Assembly: GCF_000172175.1 (NCBI RefSeq)
Contig: NZ_ABJL02000007.1
Location: forward strand, 930,001 to 994,000
DNA: 64,000 nucleotides
Reading direction: 5' to 3'
DNA from: Bacteroides intestinalis DSM 17393
GTDB lineage: Bacteria; Bacteroidota; Bacteroidia; Bacteroidales; Bacteroidaceae
Shown one piece after another: positions 26,803-35,655 of this stretch. Numbering within the stretch: position 1 is the stretch's first letter; each line of letters opens with the position of its first letter. The notes beneath the pieces are model-generated. The model was given only the letters and a program-made list of their open reading frames with translations. It had not been told where the DNA came from and did not search any database. The position numbers and the translations under genes were made by a program.

Positions 26803-27072
26803 TTACTTACGCAGACCGAGCTCTTTAACGATGGCACGATATCTTGCGATGTCGCGATCCTTCAGGTAGTTCAGCAACGCACGGCGTTTTCCTACCAACA
26901 TTGTCAAGGCTCTTTCAGTACTATAATCTTTTCTGTTGAGCTTCAGGTGCTCAGTCAGGTGGGAAATACGGTATGAAAACAAAGCTATCTGGGCCTCAGC
27001 TGAGCCAGTATCAGTGTTAGACTTTCCGTACTTGCCAAAGATTTCTTGCTTTTTAGCAGCGTCTAAATACAT
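26803..27072 (-). CDS. rpsO: 30S ribosomal protein S15
   Basis: 89 residues, the standard S15 length. Family signature segments are FGKYGKSNTDTGSAEAQIALFSYRI, LTEHLKLNRKDYSTERAL and VGKRRALLNYLKDRD. It binds the three-way junction of the 16S rRNA central domain early in 30S assembly. It is monocistronic, with its own promoter at 27118-27147 and a strong terminator. It is divergent from typA across a short shared promoter region, linking two translation-related genes. In many bacteria S15 represses its own mRNA; I did not find a clear operator structure in the 40-nt leader. Confidence 0.98.
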   Translation of the reverse strand: MYLDAAKKQEIFGKYGKSNTDTGSAEAQIALFSYRISHLTEHLKLNRKDYSTERALTMLVGKRRALLNYLKDRDIARYRAIVKELGLRK

Positions 27073-27117
27073 AACTTTTAATTAAATTGATATATTAATA
27101 TTCTCTTAAAGAGGCTG

Positions 27118-27147
27118 CAAAGATAGAGATAATCTTTTATACTGCAA
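27118..27147 (-). promoter_or_regulatory. Promoter of rpsO
   Basis: On the minus strand: TTG (27147-27145), 19-bp spacer, TATCTTTG (27125-27118), an excellent match to the Bacteroides consensus. Leader of about 40 nt. Confidence 0.8.
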
Positions 27148-27200
27148 TGATATTCAGTGAAATTTTTCTCTTGCTGCAACTATATCTAATGCAAAATTCG

Positions 27201-27208
27201 TACCTTTG
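27201..27208 (+). promoter_or_regulatory. -7 element of typA
   Basis: TACCTTTG fits TAnnTTTG; the -33 element is not clear. It sets the transcription start near 27214 and shows that ATG 27231, not the upstream in-frame ATGs, is the start codon. Confidence 0.65.
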
Positions 27209-27230
27209 CACCCAAATATATAGGTATTGT

Positions 27231-29030
27231 ATGCAAAATATTAGAAACATTGCAATCATTGCCCATGTTGACCATGGGAAAACGACGCTCGTCGATAAGA
27301 TGCTCTTGGCAGGAAATCTTTTCCGCAGTAATCAGAGCACAGGTGAATTAATGCTGGATAACAACGACTTGGAACGTGAACGAGGGATAACGATCCTTTC
27401 TAAAAACGTTTCTATCAATTACAAAGGAACAAAAATCAATATCATTGATACTCCGGGACACAGCGACTTCGGAGGTGAGGTGGAACGTGTGTTGAATATG
27501 GCGGACGGATGTATCCTGTTGGTGGATGCTTTCGAAGGTCCGATGCCCCAGACACGTTTCGTGTTGCAGAAAGCTCTGCAGATTGGTCTGAAACCCATTG
27601 TTGTAGTGAACAAGGTAGACAAACCAAACTGTCGTCCGGAAGAGGTGTATGAAATGGTGTTCGACCTGATGTTCAGTCTGAATGCTACAGAGGATCAGCT
27701 GGATTTCCCCGTTATCTACGGTTCTGCAAAGAACAACTGGATGAGTACGGACTGGAAGACTCCTACTGATAATATCTTCGCATTGCTGGACTGTATTGTA
27801 GAGAATATACCAGCTCCCACGCAGTTGGAAGGTACTCCGCAGATGCTTGTAACTTCTCTGGATTATTCTTCTTATACCGGACGTATTGCCGTAGGCCGTG
27901 TACATCGTGGTACGCTCAGAGAGGGTATGAATGTATCTTTGGCCAAGCGTGATGGAAGTTTTGTGAAATCCAAAATCAAGGAACTGCATACATTTGAAGG
28001 TATGGGACGTGCGAAGGTATCGGAAGTTTCTTCCGGTGACATCTGTGCGTTGGTAGGTATCGAAGGCTTTGAAATCGGTGATACGATCTGCGACTTTGAA
28101 AACCCGGAAGCATTGCCACCTATCGCTATTGACGAACCGACTATGAGTATGTTGTTCGCCATTAATGATTCTCCTTTCTTCGGCCGTGATGGTAAGTTTG
28201 TGACTTCTCGTCACATTCACGACCGTCTGATGAAGGAACTGGATAAGAACCTTGCTCTGCGTGTGCGTAAGAGTGAGGAAGATGGTAAATGGGTGGTTTC
28301 CGGTCGTGGTGTACTCCATCTTTCCGTATTGATTGAGACTATGCGCCGCGAAGGTTATGAACTTCAGGTAGGTCAGCCACAGGTTATCTTCAAGGAGATT
28401 GACGGTGTGAAATGTGAGCCGATTGAAGAGCTGACTGTGAATGTGCCCGAAGAATATGCCAGCAAGATTATTGATATGGTAACCCGTCGTAAGGGTGAAA
28501 TGGTGAAAATGGAGAATGCAGGCGAACGTGTGAACTTGGAATTCAATATGCCGTCACGTGGTATCATTGGTCTGCGTACGAATGTACTGACTGCTTCTGC
28601 CGGTGAAGCTATCATGGCACACCGTTTCAAAGAATACCAACCGCATAAGGGAGATATCGAACGTCGTACCAACGGCTCTATGATTGCCATGGAAACAGGA
28701 ACGGCTTTTGCTTATGCTATTGATAAATTACAGGATCGTGGTAAATTCTTTATCTTCCCGCAAGAAGATGTGTATGCCGGACAGGTGGTAGGTGAACACT
28801 CTCACGATAATGACTTGGTAATTAACGTTACGAAATCCAAGAAGTTGACGAATATGCGTGCTTCCGGTTCGGATGATAAAGTTCGTCTGATTCCACCCGT
28901 ACAGTTCTCACTGGAAGAGGCTTTGGAATATATCAAGGAAGATGAGTACGTAGAGGTTACGCCAAAGGCGATGCGTATGCGTAAAGTGATTCTGGACGAA
29001 ATAGAACGTAAGCGTGCAAATAAGAACTAA
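27231..29030 (+). CDS. typA: Ribosome-associated GTPase TypA/BipA
   Basis: 599 residues, typical for TypA/BipA. It is a translational GTPase related to EF-G that binds the 70S ribosome and helps 50S assembly and stress responses. G1 is AHVDHGKTTL (11-20), the switch region has RERGITI, G3 is DTPGHSDFGGEVE, G4 is NKVDKPN and G5 is YGSAKNNW. The C-terminal half contains the EF-G-like domains and the TypA-specific end (PPVQFSLEEALEYIKEDEYVEVTP). The open frame extends 28 codons further upstream, but the MQNIRNIAIIAH start agrees with the family and lies just after the TACCTTTG element. Monocistronic, with a terminator at 29053. Confidence 0.98.
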   Translation: MQNIRNIAIIAHVDHGKTTLVDKMLLAGNLFRSNQSTGELMLDNNDLERERGITILSKNVSINYKGTKINIIDTPGHSDFGGEVERVLNMADGCILLVDAFEGPMPQTRFVLQKALQIGLKPIVVVNKVDKPNCRPEEVYEMVFDLMFSLNATEDQLDFPVIYGSAKNNWMSTDWKTPTDNIFALLDCIVENIPAPTQLEGTPQMLVTSLDYSSYTGRIAVGRVHRGTLREGMNVSLAKRDGSFVKSKIKELHTFEGMGRAKVSEVSSGDICALVGIEGFEIGDTICDFENPEALPPIAIDEPTMSMLFAINDSPFFGRDGKFVTSRHIHDRLMKELDKNLALRVRKSEEDGKWVVSGRGVLHLSVLIETMRREGYELQVGQPQVIFKEIDGVKCEPIEELTVNVPEEYASKIIDMVTRRKGEMVKMENAGERVNLEFNMPSRGIIGLRTNVLTASAGEAIMAHRFKEYQPHKGDIERRTNGSMIAMETGTAFAYAIDKLQDRGKFFIFPQEDVYAGQVVGEHSHDNDLVINVTKSKKLTNMRASGSDDKVRLIPPVQFSLEEALEYIKEDEYVEVTPKAMRMRKVILDEIERKRANKN

Positions 29031-29052
29031 AGTTGTTTGTAAATAGATAGAG

Positions 29053-29088
29053 AAGGAGTGCTTCACTGTAATGGTGGCACTCCTTTTC
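29053..29088 (+). terminator. Terminator of typA
   Basis: 9-bp stem AAGGAGTGC / GCACTCCTT (29053-29061 and 29077-29085) with an inner CAC/GTG pair, followed by TTTTC. The A-rich left flank could also serve the convergent nitroreductase gene. Confidence 0.75.
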
Positions 29089-29114
29089 ATTTATACGTTA
29101 CTTACAGGAAATGA

Positions 29115-29762
29115 TTAATCTATAAATCTGATCTTTTCTGCATTTCTAGGTTTAGCAGAGGGAGTTTCATCCGGATAACCGAATGCGATGCAATAGAGTA
29201 ATTGATATCCTTCGGGAATATCCAGCTTCTTCAGATATTCGGCTGCTTCCGGTGTTGATGTCATGAATCGTGTCGGCCCGCCAAGGCAACAGGAGCCTAT
29301 GCCCATAGACCAGGCTGAAAGAATCATATTTTCGCCCAACAGGCCACAGTCTATTTGCGACAGGTCATAAGACTTGTCATTGGCAATAAACACTACGGTA
29401 GAGGCATTGCGGAACATATTCTTGAAATTAGGATCTTCCGCTGCTTTAGGATTCTGCTTTTTGTAAACTTCAGTAATACCGTTGATGAATTCCGGATTAT
29501 CCACTACCCGTATTTCCCAGGATTGTTTGTTTTGTCCGTTAGGAGCATTGATACCGCAGTTCAGTATAATCTGCATTGTATCGCGGTTTACCGCTTGCGG
29601 TTTGTACTTACGAATACTGCGGCGTGACATCATGTTTTCAATCACCGCATTCTCTTTACTTTCATTTGCACATGTGGCTTCATTCTCTTTTTGTACTTGC
29701 GTACCGCATCCGCAGAGCAACAACAGGCTGACACCTGCCAACATCAATTTGATACTTTTCAT
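29115..29762 (-). CDS. Nitroreductase-family lipoprotein
   Basis: 215 residues. The first 19 residues form a lipoprotein signal (LLLLCGCG), followed by a short linker and a nitroreductase fold from about residue 42: MMSRRSIRKYKPQAVNRD (FMN phosphate-binding Arg/Ser segment), INAPNGQNKQSWEIRV, QIDCGLLGENMILSAWSMGIGSCCLGG and a final GYPDETPSAKPRN. Members bind FMN and reduce nitro compounds, quinones or flavins using NAD(P)H. Most nitroreductases are cytosolic, so the lipid anchor is odd: periplasmic or surface placement would need a different electron donor. The -7 element TAGCTTTG is at 29789-29796 on the minus strand. Confidence 0.9.
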   Translation of the reverse strand: MKSIKLMLAGVSLLLLCGCGTQVQKENEATCANESKENAVIENMMSRRSIRKYKPQAVNRDTMQIILNCGINAPNGQNKQSWEIRVVDNPEFINGITEVYKKQNPKAAEDPNFKNMFRNASTVVFIANDKSYDLSQIDCGLLGENMILSAWSMGIGSCCLGGPTRFMTSTPEAAEYLKKLDIPEGYQLLYCIAFGYPDETPSAKPRNAEKIRFID

Positions 29763-29845
29763 ATTGCTTTGTTTAATATTGGTTTTCGCAAAGCTAACAA
29801 AAAAAGCGTAGTAATGAAGTAGTTACTTGGAAAAAAGAACCTTTT

Positions 29846-31153
29846 TTATATTAAGCCTTCCAGCTCTTTTTTCACCAACCAGTATCCGACTTGTGCTTCG
29901 GATATACCTTCAAGCAGTTGGTAAGGACATATGAATTGGTCATCCTCAATTCTTGAATCCATATAATAGAAACAGCATGTATTATCTTTTTCGAAATGTT
30001 TGGCATATTCTAGAATGTGAGTCGATATAAGGAAGGAACAATGTGGATATTTTCTGAGTAATTCATTTACAGCAATAGAGGCTTCAAAAGCATCCTGTGC
30101 ATTTGTTCCTCGGAACATTTCATCCAGTATTATCAGGCATCGTTTGCCGGATTTCGCTTTTTGGAGTACTTCTTTTATCCGCAGAATCTCCGCCATAAAA
30201 TGACTCCTGCCATCGCGCAGGGAGTCTGGAAGATTGATGGAGGTATAGATCCCATCGAATACAGGGCTGGTCATTGAACGGGCGGGAACTGGCAATCCGC
30301 AGTGTGCCAGCCATACAGAGATGGTAATAGCTTTGAGGGTAGTTGATTTACCTGCCATGTTAGAACCTGTGAGGATACATATATTATTACCGTTCGTCAT
30401 CTTCCAATCATTCATCCGTCCTCCTTCGGTAAATGGATGTACAAAGCCCGTGATGGACAAATCCATTGCTTCAGTCATCTCCGGGCGGCAGCAGAAACCT
30501 TTGCTGATTGCTATGCGGTGTGCAGTACGGCATACATCCAGTATATAAATATGGGAAAGCAGCCCTCTTATCAATTCTAAGTGGATACAGCGGAACAGAT
30601 AATCGTACTTATCGATGATATAGCTGGAAGGGGATTTTTCTTTTTTATAGAGTTCGACTACTTCTTTCAACTCGCTACTATATATCGTGTATTGAATGCT
30701 CTGTGCCAGTTCTTTTAGAAGTAAAGGGGCATTTTCCGGGAGATTTGTTCGTAATGATTCCAGTTGATTTAACAATCGGATAGTCAAAGTAACACCTCGT
30801 TTAATGACATAACGTTGAGCATCGTGTCTTAATAGACGGTCGAAGGCTGATGTTAGCGAAACTAAAATATTAGGTCTTCTGATCTGGTCGCGATATTCCA
30901 AATAATATTCGATGAAGTCAAGTTCTTCTTCATCCAGGGGGAGCTCGGGTAGTTCCTGCCAGGCGATTGCCTCTTGCCTTTTCCGTATAACGGATATGTC
31001 ATTCAGGGGAGAGGTGATCCAATCGAGCATCAGGCGTTTCCCGTTTTTGGTCTCTGTTTTGGAGAATAAAGAGTAGAGGGGATATTCGTCATATATTCCT
31101 TCTGTAATGCTCAAGTCGGCTTGCGTTTGCTTGTCCGTATCTAGATAAGTCAT
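29846..31153 (-). CDS. Short MutS-like ATPase (MutS core and ATPase domains only)
   Basis: 435 residues from ATG 31153. The open frame goes 93 codons further into pckA, but a promoter at 31177-31206 and the MTYLDTDKQTQADL start argue for 31153. It has the MutS lever/clamp-like helical core (about 15-240) and the MutS ABC ATPase: Walker A LTGSNMAGKSTTLK (about 260), signature region SLRDGRSHFMAEILR and Walker B CLIILDEMFRGTNAQDA, then STHILE. The N-terminal mismatch-binding domain with the Phe-X-Glu motif and the MutS2 Smr nuclease are both absent. So it is neither MutS nor MutS2, and its role is unknown; a DNA-structure-binding function is plausible. Confidence 0.85.
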   Translation of the reverse strand: MTYLDTDKQTQADLSITEGIYDEYPLYSLFSKTETKNGKRLMLDWITSPLNDISVIRKRQEAIAWQELPELPLDEEELDFIEYYLEYRDQIRRPNILVSLTSAFDRLLRHDAQRYVIKRGVTLTIRLLNQLESLRTNLPENAPLLLKELAQSIQYTIYSSELKEVVELYKKEKSPSSYIIDKYDYLFRCIHLELIRGLLSHIYILDVCRTAHRIAISKGFCCRPEMTEAMDLSITGFVHPFTEGGRMNDWKMTNGNNICILTGSNMAGKSTTLKAITISVWLAHCGLPVPARSMTSPVFDGIYTSINLPDSLRDGRSHFMAEILRIKEVLQKAKSGKRCLIILDEMFRGTNAQDAFEASIAVNELLRKYPHCSFLISTHILEYAKHFEKDNTCCFYYMDSRIEDDQFICPYQLLEGISEAQVGYWLVKKELEGLI

Positions 31154-31176
31154 ATTCTTAGGTATTACGTATAGCG

Positions 31177-31206
31177 CAAAAGTAGGAAAATAATCATGAA
31201 GAACAA
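31177..31206 (-). promoter_or_regulatory. Promoter of the MutS-like gene
   Basis: On the minus strand: TTG (31206-31204), 19-bp spacer, TACTTTTG (31184-31177). It lies just after the pckA terminator and gives a leader of about 20 nt to ATG 31153. Confidence 0.75.
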
Positions 31207-31227
31207 GTGAAACGGATAAAAACAAAA

Positions 31228-31258
31228 AAAGCAGCTCTTGATTACCAAGAGCTGCTTT
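31228..31258 (-). terminator. Terminator of pckA
   Basis: Perfect 13-bp stem (AAAGCAGCTCTTG / CAAGAGCTGCTTT) with a 5-nt loop, followed on the minus strand by TTTTTTTGTTTTT. 31 bp past the pckA stop. Confidence 0.93.
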
Positions 31259-31289
31259 CGCATATATATCTAAACCGGTTTTATTCAGA

Positions 31290-32897
31290 TTAGAGCTTCG
31301 GACCAGCAGCAACCAGTGCTTTACCGGCTTCATTGCCAGTGAACTTAGCGAAGTTCTTGATGAAACGGCCAGCCAAGTCTTTTGCTTTTTCTTCCCACTT
31401 GCAAGCACATTCGTAAGTGTCGCGCGGGTCAAGGATCTTCGGATCTACGTTAGGCAATTCAGTCGGAACAACGAAGTCGAAGAAAGGAATAACCTTAGTC
31501 GGAGCCTTGTCGATAGAACCGTCAAGGATAGCGTCGATGATACCACGGGTATCTTTGATAGAGATACGCTTGCCGCTACCGTTCCAACCTGTGTTAACCA
31601 AGTATGCTTTAGCACCAACTTTATTCATCTTCTTAACCAATTCTTCTGCATATTTAGTCGGGTGCAATGACAAGAAAGCAGCACCGAAGCAAGCAGAGAA
31701 TGTCGGAGTCGGTTCAGTGATACCACGTTCTGTACCAGCCAACTTAGCAGTGAAACCAGACAGGAAGTAGTACTGAGCTTGTTCCGGGTTCAGGATAGAT
31801 ACCGGAGGCAATACACCGAAAGCGTCAGCAGACAGGAAGATTACCTGATGAGCGTGAGGACCTTTAGAAACCGGCTTAACAATGTTGTTGATGTGATAGA
31901 TAGGATAAGAAACACGAGTGTTTTCTGTTACGCTCTTGTCTGTAAAGTCGATCTTACCATCAGCGGCAACCGTTACGTTCTCTAATAGAGCGTCACGTTT
32001 GATAGCATTGTAAATATCGGGTTCGCTGTCTTTATCCAAGTTGATAACCTTAGCGTAGCAACCACCTTCGTAGTTGAATACACCTTCGTCATCCCATCCG
32101 TGTTCGTCATCACCGATCAACAGACGTTTCGGGTCGGTAGACAAAGTTGTCTTACCTGTACCAGACAGACCGAAGAAGATAGCAGAGTCAGTACCTTCCA
32201 TATTAGTGTTGGCAGAACAGTGCATAGAAGCGATACCACGCAACGGGTTCAGATAGTTCATGATAGAGAACATACCTTTCTTCATTTCACCACCGTACCA
32301 AGTATTCAGAATAACTTGTTCGTTAGTCTTCAGGTTGAATACAGTAGCTGTTTCAGAGTTCAGACCCAGTTCCTTGTAGTTGTCAACCTTAGCTTTAGAA
32401 GCGTTGAAAGATACGAAGTCAGGTTCACCGTAGTTAGCAAGTTCTTCAGCTGTCGGGCGGATGAACATGTTAGTTACGAAGTGAGCTTGCCAAGCAACTT
32501 CCATGATGAAACGTACTTTCAAACGAGTAGCAGGGTTAGCACCGCAGAAAGTATCAACAACGAACAGACGTTTGCCGCTCAATTCTTTTACAGCCTTAGC
32601 TTTCAAGTCAGCCCAAGCTTCTTCAGAGCAAGGTTTGTTGTCGTTTTTGTATTCGTCAGAAGTCCACCATACAGTGTTTTCGCTGGCTTCATTCTTAACG
32701 AAGAATTTATCTTTAGGAGAACGACCGGTATAAATACCTGTCATAACATTTACAGCACCCAGTTCAGTTACCTGACCTTTTTCAAAACCTTCCAAACCTG
32801 GTTTGGTTTCTTCTGCGAACAGTACATCATAAGACGGATTGTGGATGATTTCCTTCACGTCTTTGATACCGTACTTGCTTAAATCTAAATTTGCCAT
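31290..32897 (-). CDS. pckA: Phosphoenolpyruvate carboxykinase (ATP)
   Basis: 535 residues, standard for the ATP-dependent enzyme. It interconverts oxaloacetate and PEP. In Bacteroides the carboxylating direction (PEP + CO2 + ADP to oxaloacetate + ATP) feeds the succinate branch of fermentation and gains ATP. Visible motifs: GRSPKDKF (59-66), the kinase-1 P-loop GLSGTGKTTLS (243-253), the metal-binding DDEHGWDDEGVFN (263-275) and the C-terminal NTGWNGSGKRI segment. Codon use is strongly biased to a few codons, as expected for a highly expressed gene. A -7-like TACTTTTG at 33027-33034 (minus strand) suggests a leader of about 125 nt. Confidence 0.98.
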   Translation of the reverse strand: MANLDLSKYGIKDVKEIIHNPSYDVLFAEETKPGLEGFEKGQVTELGAVNVMTGIYTGRSPKDKFFVKNEASENTVWWTSDEYKNDNKPCSEEAWADLKAKAVKELSGKRLFVVDTFCGANPATRLKVRFIMEVAWQAHFVTNMFIRPTAEELANYGEPDFVSFNASKAKVDNYKELGLNSETATVFNLKTNEQVILNTWYGGEMKKGMFSIMNYLNPLRGIASMHCSANTNMEGTDSAIFFGLSGTGKTTLSTDPKRLLIGDDEHGWDDEGVFNYEGGCYAKVINLDKDSEPDIYNAIKRDALLENVTVAADGKIDFTDKSVTENTRVSYPIYHINNIVKPVSKGPHAHQVIFLSADAFGVLPPVSILNPEQAQYYFLSGFTAKLAGTERGITEPTPTFSACFGAAFLSLHPTKYAEELVKKMNKVGAKAYLVNTGWNGSGKRISIKDTRGIIDAILDGSIDKAPTKVIPFFDFVVPTELPNVDPKILDPRDTYECACKWEEKAKDLAGRFIKNFAKFTGNEAGKALVAAGPKL

Positions 32898-33126
32898 TTC
32901 TTTTAATGATTTAAAATTTTGGTATTTGGTTTATTAATCTCTTGCTAATATCTTTTACCTTCTCTTTTCAAGGGGAAATTGGTATGAATTGGGTTATGTT
33001 CCAAACAGCCCCTTGTTTTTCGCGTACAAAAGTAGTATTTTCTTTCGAAACAAACACCTGATTAGAGAAATTTTTCTTTAATGAGAAGTCTTTTATAACT
33101 CCATAACAATATCTGCAAACTGAATG

Positions 33127-33157
33127 TTGCAAATTGCACAAGAAATCGTTTACTTTG
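33127..33157 (+). promoter_or_regulatory. Promoter of upp
   Basis: TTG at 33127-33129, 20-bp spacer, TTACTTTG at 33150-33157 (one mismatch to TAnnTTTG). It predicts a start near 33163 and a short leader to ATG 33181. Confidence 0.55.
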
Positions 33158-33180
33158 CGCATATAAATTCAAATTACATC

Positions 33181-33834
33181 ATGAAAATTATCAATTTTGC
33201 CGAGACAAACTCCATCCTGAACCAGTATGTTGCCGAGATCCGGGATGTACAAGTACAAAGCGACCGCCTTCGCTTCCGTCGAAACATTGAACGCATCGGG
33301 GAAATTATGGCGTATGAAATGAGTAAGGACTTTGCTTATTCTTTGAAGAATATCCAGACTCCGCTGGGGATAGCACCTGTGCAGACCCCGGATAATCAGC
33401 TGGTATTAAGTACCATTCTGCGTGCCGGATTACCTTTTCATCAAGGTTTTCTAAGCTACTTTGATGGTGCGGAAAATGCTTTTGTTTCTGCTTACCGAAA
33501 GTATAAGGATACGCTGAAGTTTGATATTCATATTGAGTACATCGCTTCACCACGCATCGATGGAAAGACACTGATTATTACCGACCCTATGCTGGCAACG
33601 GGTAGTAGTATGGAACTGAGCTATCAGGCTATGCTGACGAAAGGGCACCCGTCGGAGATACATGTCGCTTCCATTATTGCCAGCCGTCAGGCTGTGGAAC
33701 ACATTGCTGAAACATTTCCTGAAGACAAGACTACAATATGGTGTGCTGCCATCGATCCGGAGATAAACGAGCATTCATATATCGTTCCGGGGTTAGGGGA
33801 TGCAGGAGATTTGGCATTCGGCGAAAAAGAATAG
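33181..33834 (+). CDS. upp: Uracil phosphoribosyltransferase
   Basis: 217 residues. It converts uracil and PRPP to UMP (pyrimidine salvage, cytosol). The PRPP loop reads LIITDPMLATGSS (about 130-142), and the C-terminal uracil-binding segment is YIVPGLGDAGDLAFG. LRAGLPFHQGFLSYF occupies the place of the usual LRAGLGMVDG. The open frame starts earlier (33124), but MKIINFAETNS begins after the promoter. It is divergent from pckA. Confidence 0.95.
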   Translation: MKIINFAETNSILNQYVAEIRDVQVQSDRLRFRRNIERIGEIMAYEMSKDFAYSLKNIQTPLGIAPVQTPDNQLVLSTILRAGLPFHQGFLSYFDGAENAFVSAYRKYKDTLKFDIHIEYIASPRIDGKTLIITDPMLATGSSMELSYQAMLTKGHPSEIHVASIIASRQAVEHIAETFPEDKTTIWCAAIDPEINEHSYIVPGLGDAGDLAFGEKE

Positions 33835-33845
33835 ATATTATCAAG

Positions 33846-33883
33846 CTGCTTACTGCCAATCTTCAGAAATTGGTGGTAAGCAG
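33846..33883. terminator. Hairpin between convergent upp and the TPR regulator gene
   Basis: CTGCTTAC / GTAAGCAG stem with a second inner stem CCAAT / ATTGG. It sits between two convergent stops, as a terminator would, but no U-tract follows on either strand, so its strength is doubtful. Confidence 0.45.
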
Positions 33884-33900
33884 AATGAATAAAATCTGAG

Positions 33901-35643
33901 TTAGATATCCCGCAAATAGTTTTCCAGTGTAACATCTTGCCCGAGTTGCATCTTCTTACGAATTCTGTATCGGCCTGTATTTATTGTTTCCGGTAAGACG
34001 GAAAGCATTTGTGCTATTTGTTTTGTTTCCATACCGGTGCGTACATATGCACATAAACGTAGTTCATTTTCCGATAAATTGGGATGAATGGAACATAATT
34101 TCTTAAAGAAATCGGGGTGTACTTCTTCAAAGTGATGTTTGAAAAACATCCATTCGTCTTCTGTATCCAAGTGTGATTTAATTTGTTGTTTTAGTGTTCT
34201 TCCTCCTGGCGTAGACAGTTCTTTACTACCTTCCAGTTCCTCTATTTGCTTTAGTAAACCTTTTAGCACCCGATTCTTTTCGATAGAGATCATGGAGTTT
34301 GAAGTCAATTCCCTGTTTTTTAGATCTAACTCCAGATGATATTTTTCATTTTGTAATTGTTGGCGTTGAAGGCGTTCGTTTAGTTCGCGGTTTTCTGCTT
34401 CTTTCAGTTGCTTGGCAATCTTTTCCTTCTTTCGTGACAACCAGAATATATAACCAATAATACAGCAAATCATTAAACCTATTAAGAAGCTGGCTATAGT
34501 TAATTTTTTATGGAGTTCGATACGCTCGGAAGCTTCATGCAATTCATTCTCATATTGTTCGATTGCCATTTTCATTTCATACTGATTGATTTCATTTGAT
34601 TTGGCATATCCGGTTGTTTCTTCTTTATATTGCAAATATTGTTTTAGGTACTGATAAGCACTGTCAGGTAAGTTTTTCCTATCGTATATTTCCGCAAGAC
34701 CATATAGAGTGTGAATGGCTGAAAAGGCATCCTTGTTGGCCTCGGCAGAATGGCGTGCTTTTTGAAAATAAAAAAGAGCAGAATCTTTCTCATTCTTATA
34801 AATGTATAATGCTCCCATATTAATGAGAGTATAAGTTTGTGATGTTTTACTTGTGATTTTTTGAGCGGTTTTATATGCTTCGCGCGCGTACTTTTCTTTA
34901 TCAGGCAGAGTTTGCGAAACAAAATAGAGTGAGGTCAGTACATCGGTTCTGAAAGGAAGGTCTTCTTGCGCTATTCTCTCATCGAGTAAAGCAGTCAATA
35001 TCTCTATGCCTTTTTGTGGGTGTCCAAGATGATATTGACTGATTCCTATATTGTGTCGATTCTTAATCTTATCATCAATGAATCCACCTTTCTTGAATAT
35101 TTCGTCGGCTTGCAGATAATATTTATATCCTTCTTGGTATTCTCCGATTCTTCTCATAATCGAACCTATATTGACATATGTATAACCAAGACTATATAAA
35201 TCATTTATGGATTTAAAGTAATTTTCTTGTCTCTTAAATGTGCGATAAGCTTGTGGGTATTTGTTATGTTTTGCCAAAAGCATTCCCTTAACGAAGAAAA
35301 TACGGGCGTGATCATAAGTGTAATTAACGGAATCTACTTTTTCTAATGCTTCTTCTATAAGGGTTTCTGTTTCTTCTGTATTTGTTTCAAATTTCAGCCA
35401 GGCATCCCAATATAAGGCACGCGCTTGCAGGTCTCTATTGTTTTTTAGATTTGCTATCTGGTACATGCGTGTGACAAGTGGATAAAACTGCATTCGTTCA
35501 TTATTCTTATAGTCCACCAGTTCGAGTTGCTTTCCTAAAGAGTCAAAAGAAGCATCGATAGGTTTCCATCGATATGAATTACTTCCTAAAACAGATTGTT
35601 GTAATAAGAATATACATAAATATATTAAAAATGCATTTTTCAT
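33901..35643 (-). CDS. TPR-transmembrane-HTH regulator
   Basis: 580 residues from ATG 35643. A signal sequence (1-20) leads to a periplasmic array of tetratricopeptide repeats (about 60-345; examples GYTYVNIGSIMRRIGEYQEG, YTLINMGALYIYKNEKDSA). One transmembrane helix follows (about 378-398), then a cytoplasmic coiled coil (about 400-460) and a C-terminal LuxR-like HTH (about 515-570; HPNLSENELRLCAYVRTG, KQIAQMLSVLPETINTGRYRIRKKM). This architecture is common in Bacteroidetes and suggests a membrane-spanning transcription factor that reads a periplasmic signal. It is divergent from the large secreted repeat protein, its most likely target. The -7 element TATCTTTG ends 5 nt before the ATG. Confidence 0.85.
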   Translation of the reverse strand: MKNAFLIYLCIFLLQQSVLGSNSYRWKPIDASFDSLGKQLELVDYKNNERMQFYPLVTRMYQIANLKNNRDLQARALYWDAWLKFETNTEETETLIEEALEKVDSVNYTYDHARIFFVKGMLLAKHNKYPQAYRTFKRQENYFKSINDLYSLGYTYVNIGSIMRRIGEYQEGYKYYLQADEIFKKGGFIDDKIKNRHNIGISQYHLGHPQKGIEILTALLDERIAQEDLPFRTDVLTSLYFVSQTLPDKEKYAREAYKTAQKITSKTSQTYTLINMGALYIYKNEKDSALFYFQKARHSAEANKDAFSAIHTLYGLAEIYDRKNLPDSAYQYLKQYLQYKEETTGYAKSNEINQYEMKMAIEQYENELHEASERIELHKKLTIASFLIGLMICCIIGYIFWLSRKKEKIAKQLKEAENRELNERLQRQQLQNEKYHLELDLKNRELTSNSMISIEKNRVLKGLLKQIEELEGSKELSTPGGRTLKQQIKSHLDTEDEWMFFKHHFEEVHPDFFKKLCSIHPNLSENELRLCAYVRTGMETKQIAQMLSVLPETINTGRYRIRKKMQLGQDVTLENYLRDI

Positions 35644-35647
35644 GCTA

Positions 35648-35655
35648 CAAAGATA
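35648..35655 (-). promoter_or_regulatory. -7 element of the TPR-HTH gene, very close to the start codon
   Basis: TATCTTTG on the minus strand (35655-35648). The ATG is at 35643, so a start 5-7 nt downstream of the element would give a leaderless or nearly leaderless mRNA. No TTG is seen at the right -33 distance. Confidence 0.45.

Noticed and set aside
27348..28319. 323-residue minus-strand ORF
   Set aside because: It lies wholly antisense inside typA, has no family features and its composition is that expected from the complement of a conserved coding sequence.
31154..31432. 93-residue N-terminal extension of the MutS-like protein
   Set aside because: It would run through the pckA terminator and into the pckA coding sequence, and lies upstream of a well-formed promoter.
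32100..32882. 260-residue plus-strand ORF
   Set aside because: Antisense to pckA; the strong codon bias of pckA leaves this frame open. No motif or promoter.
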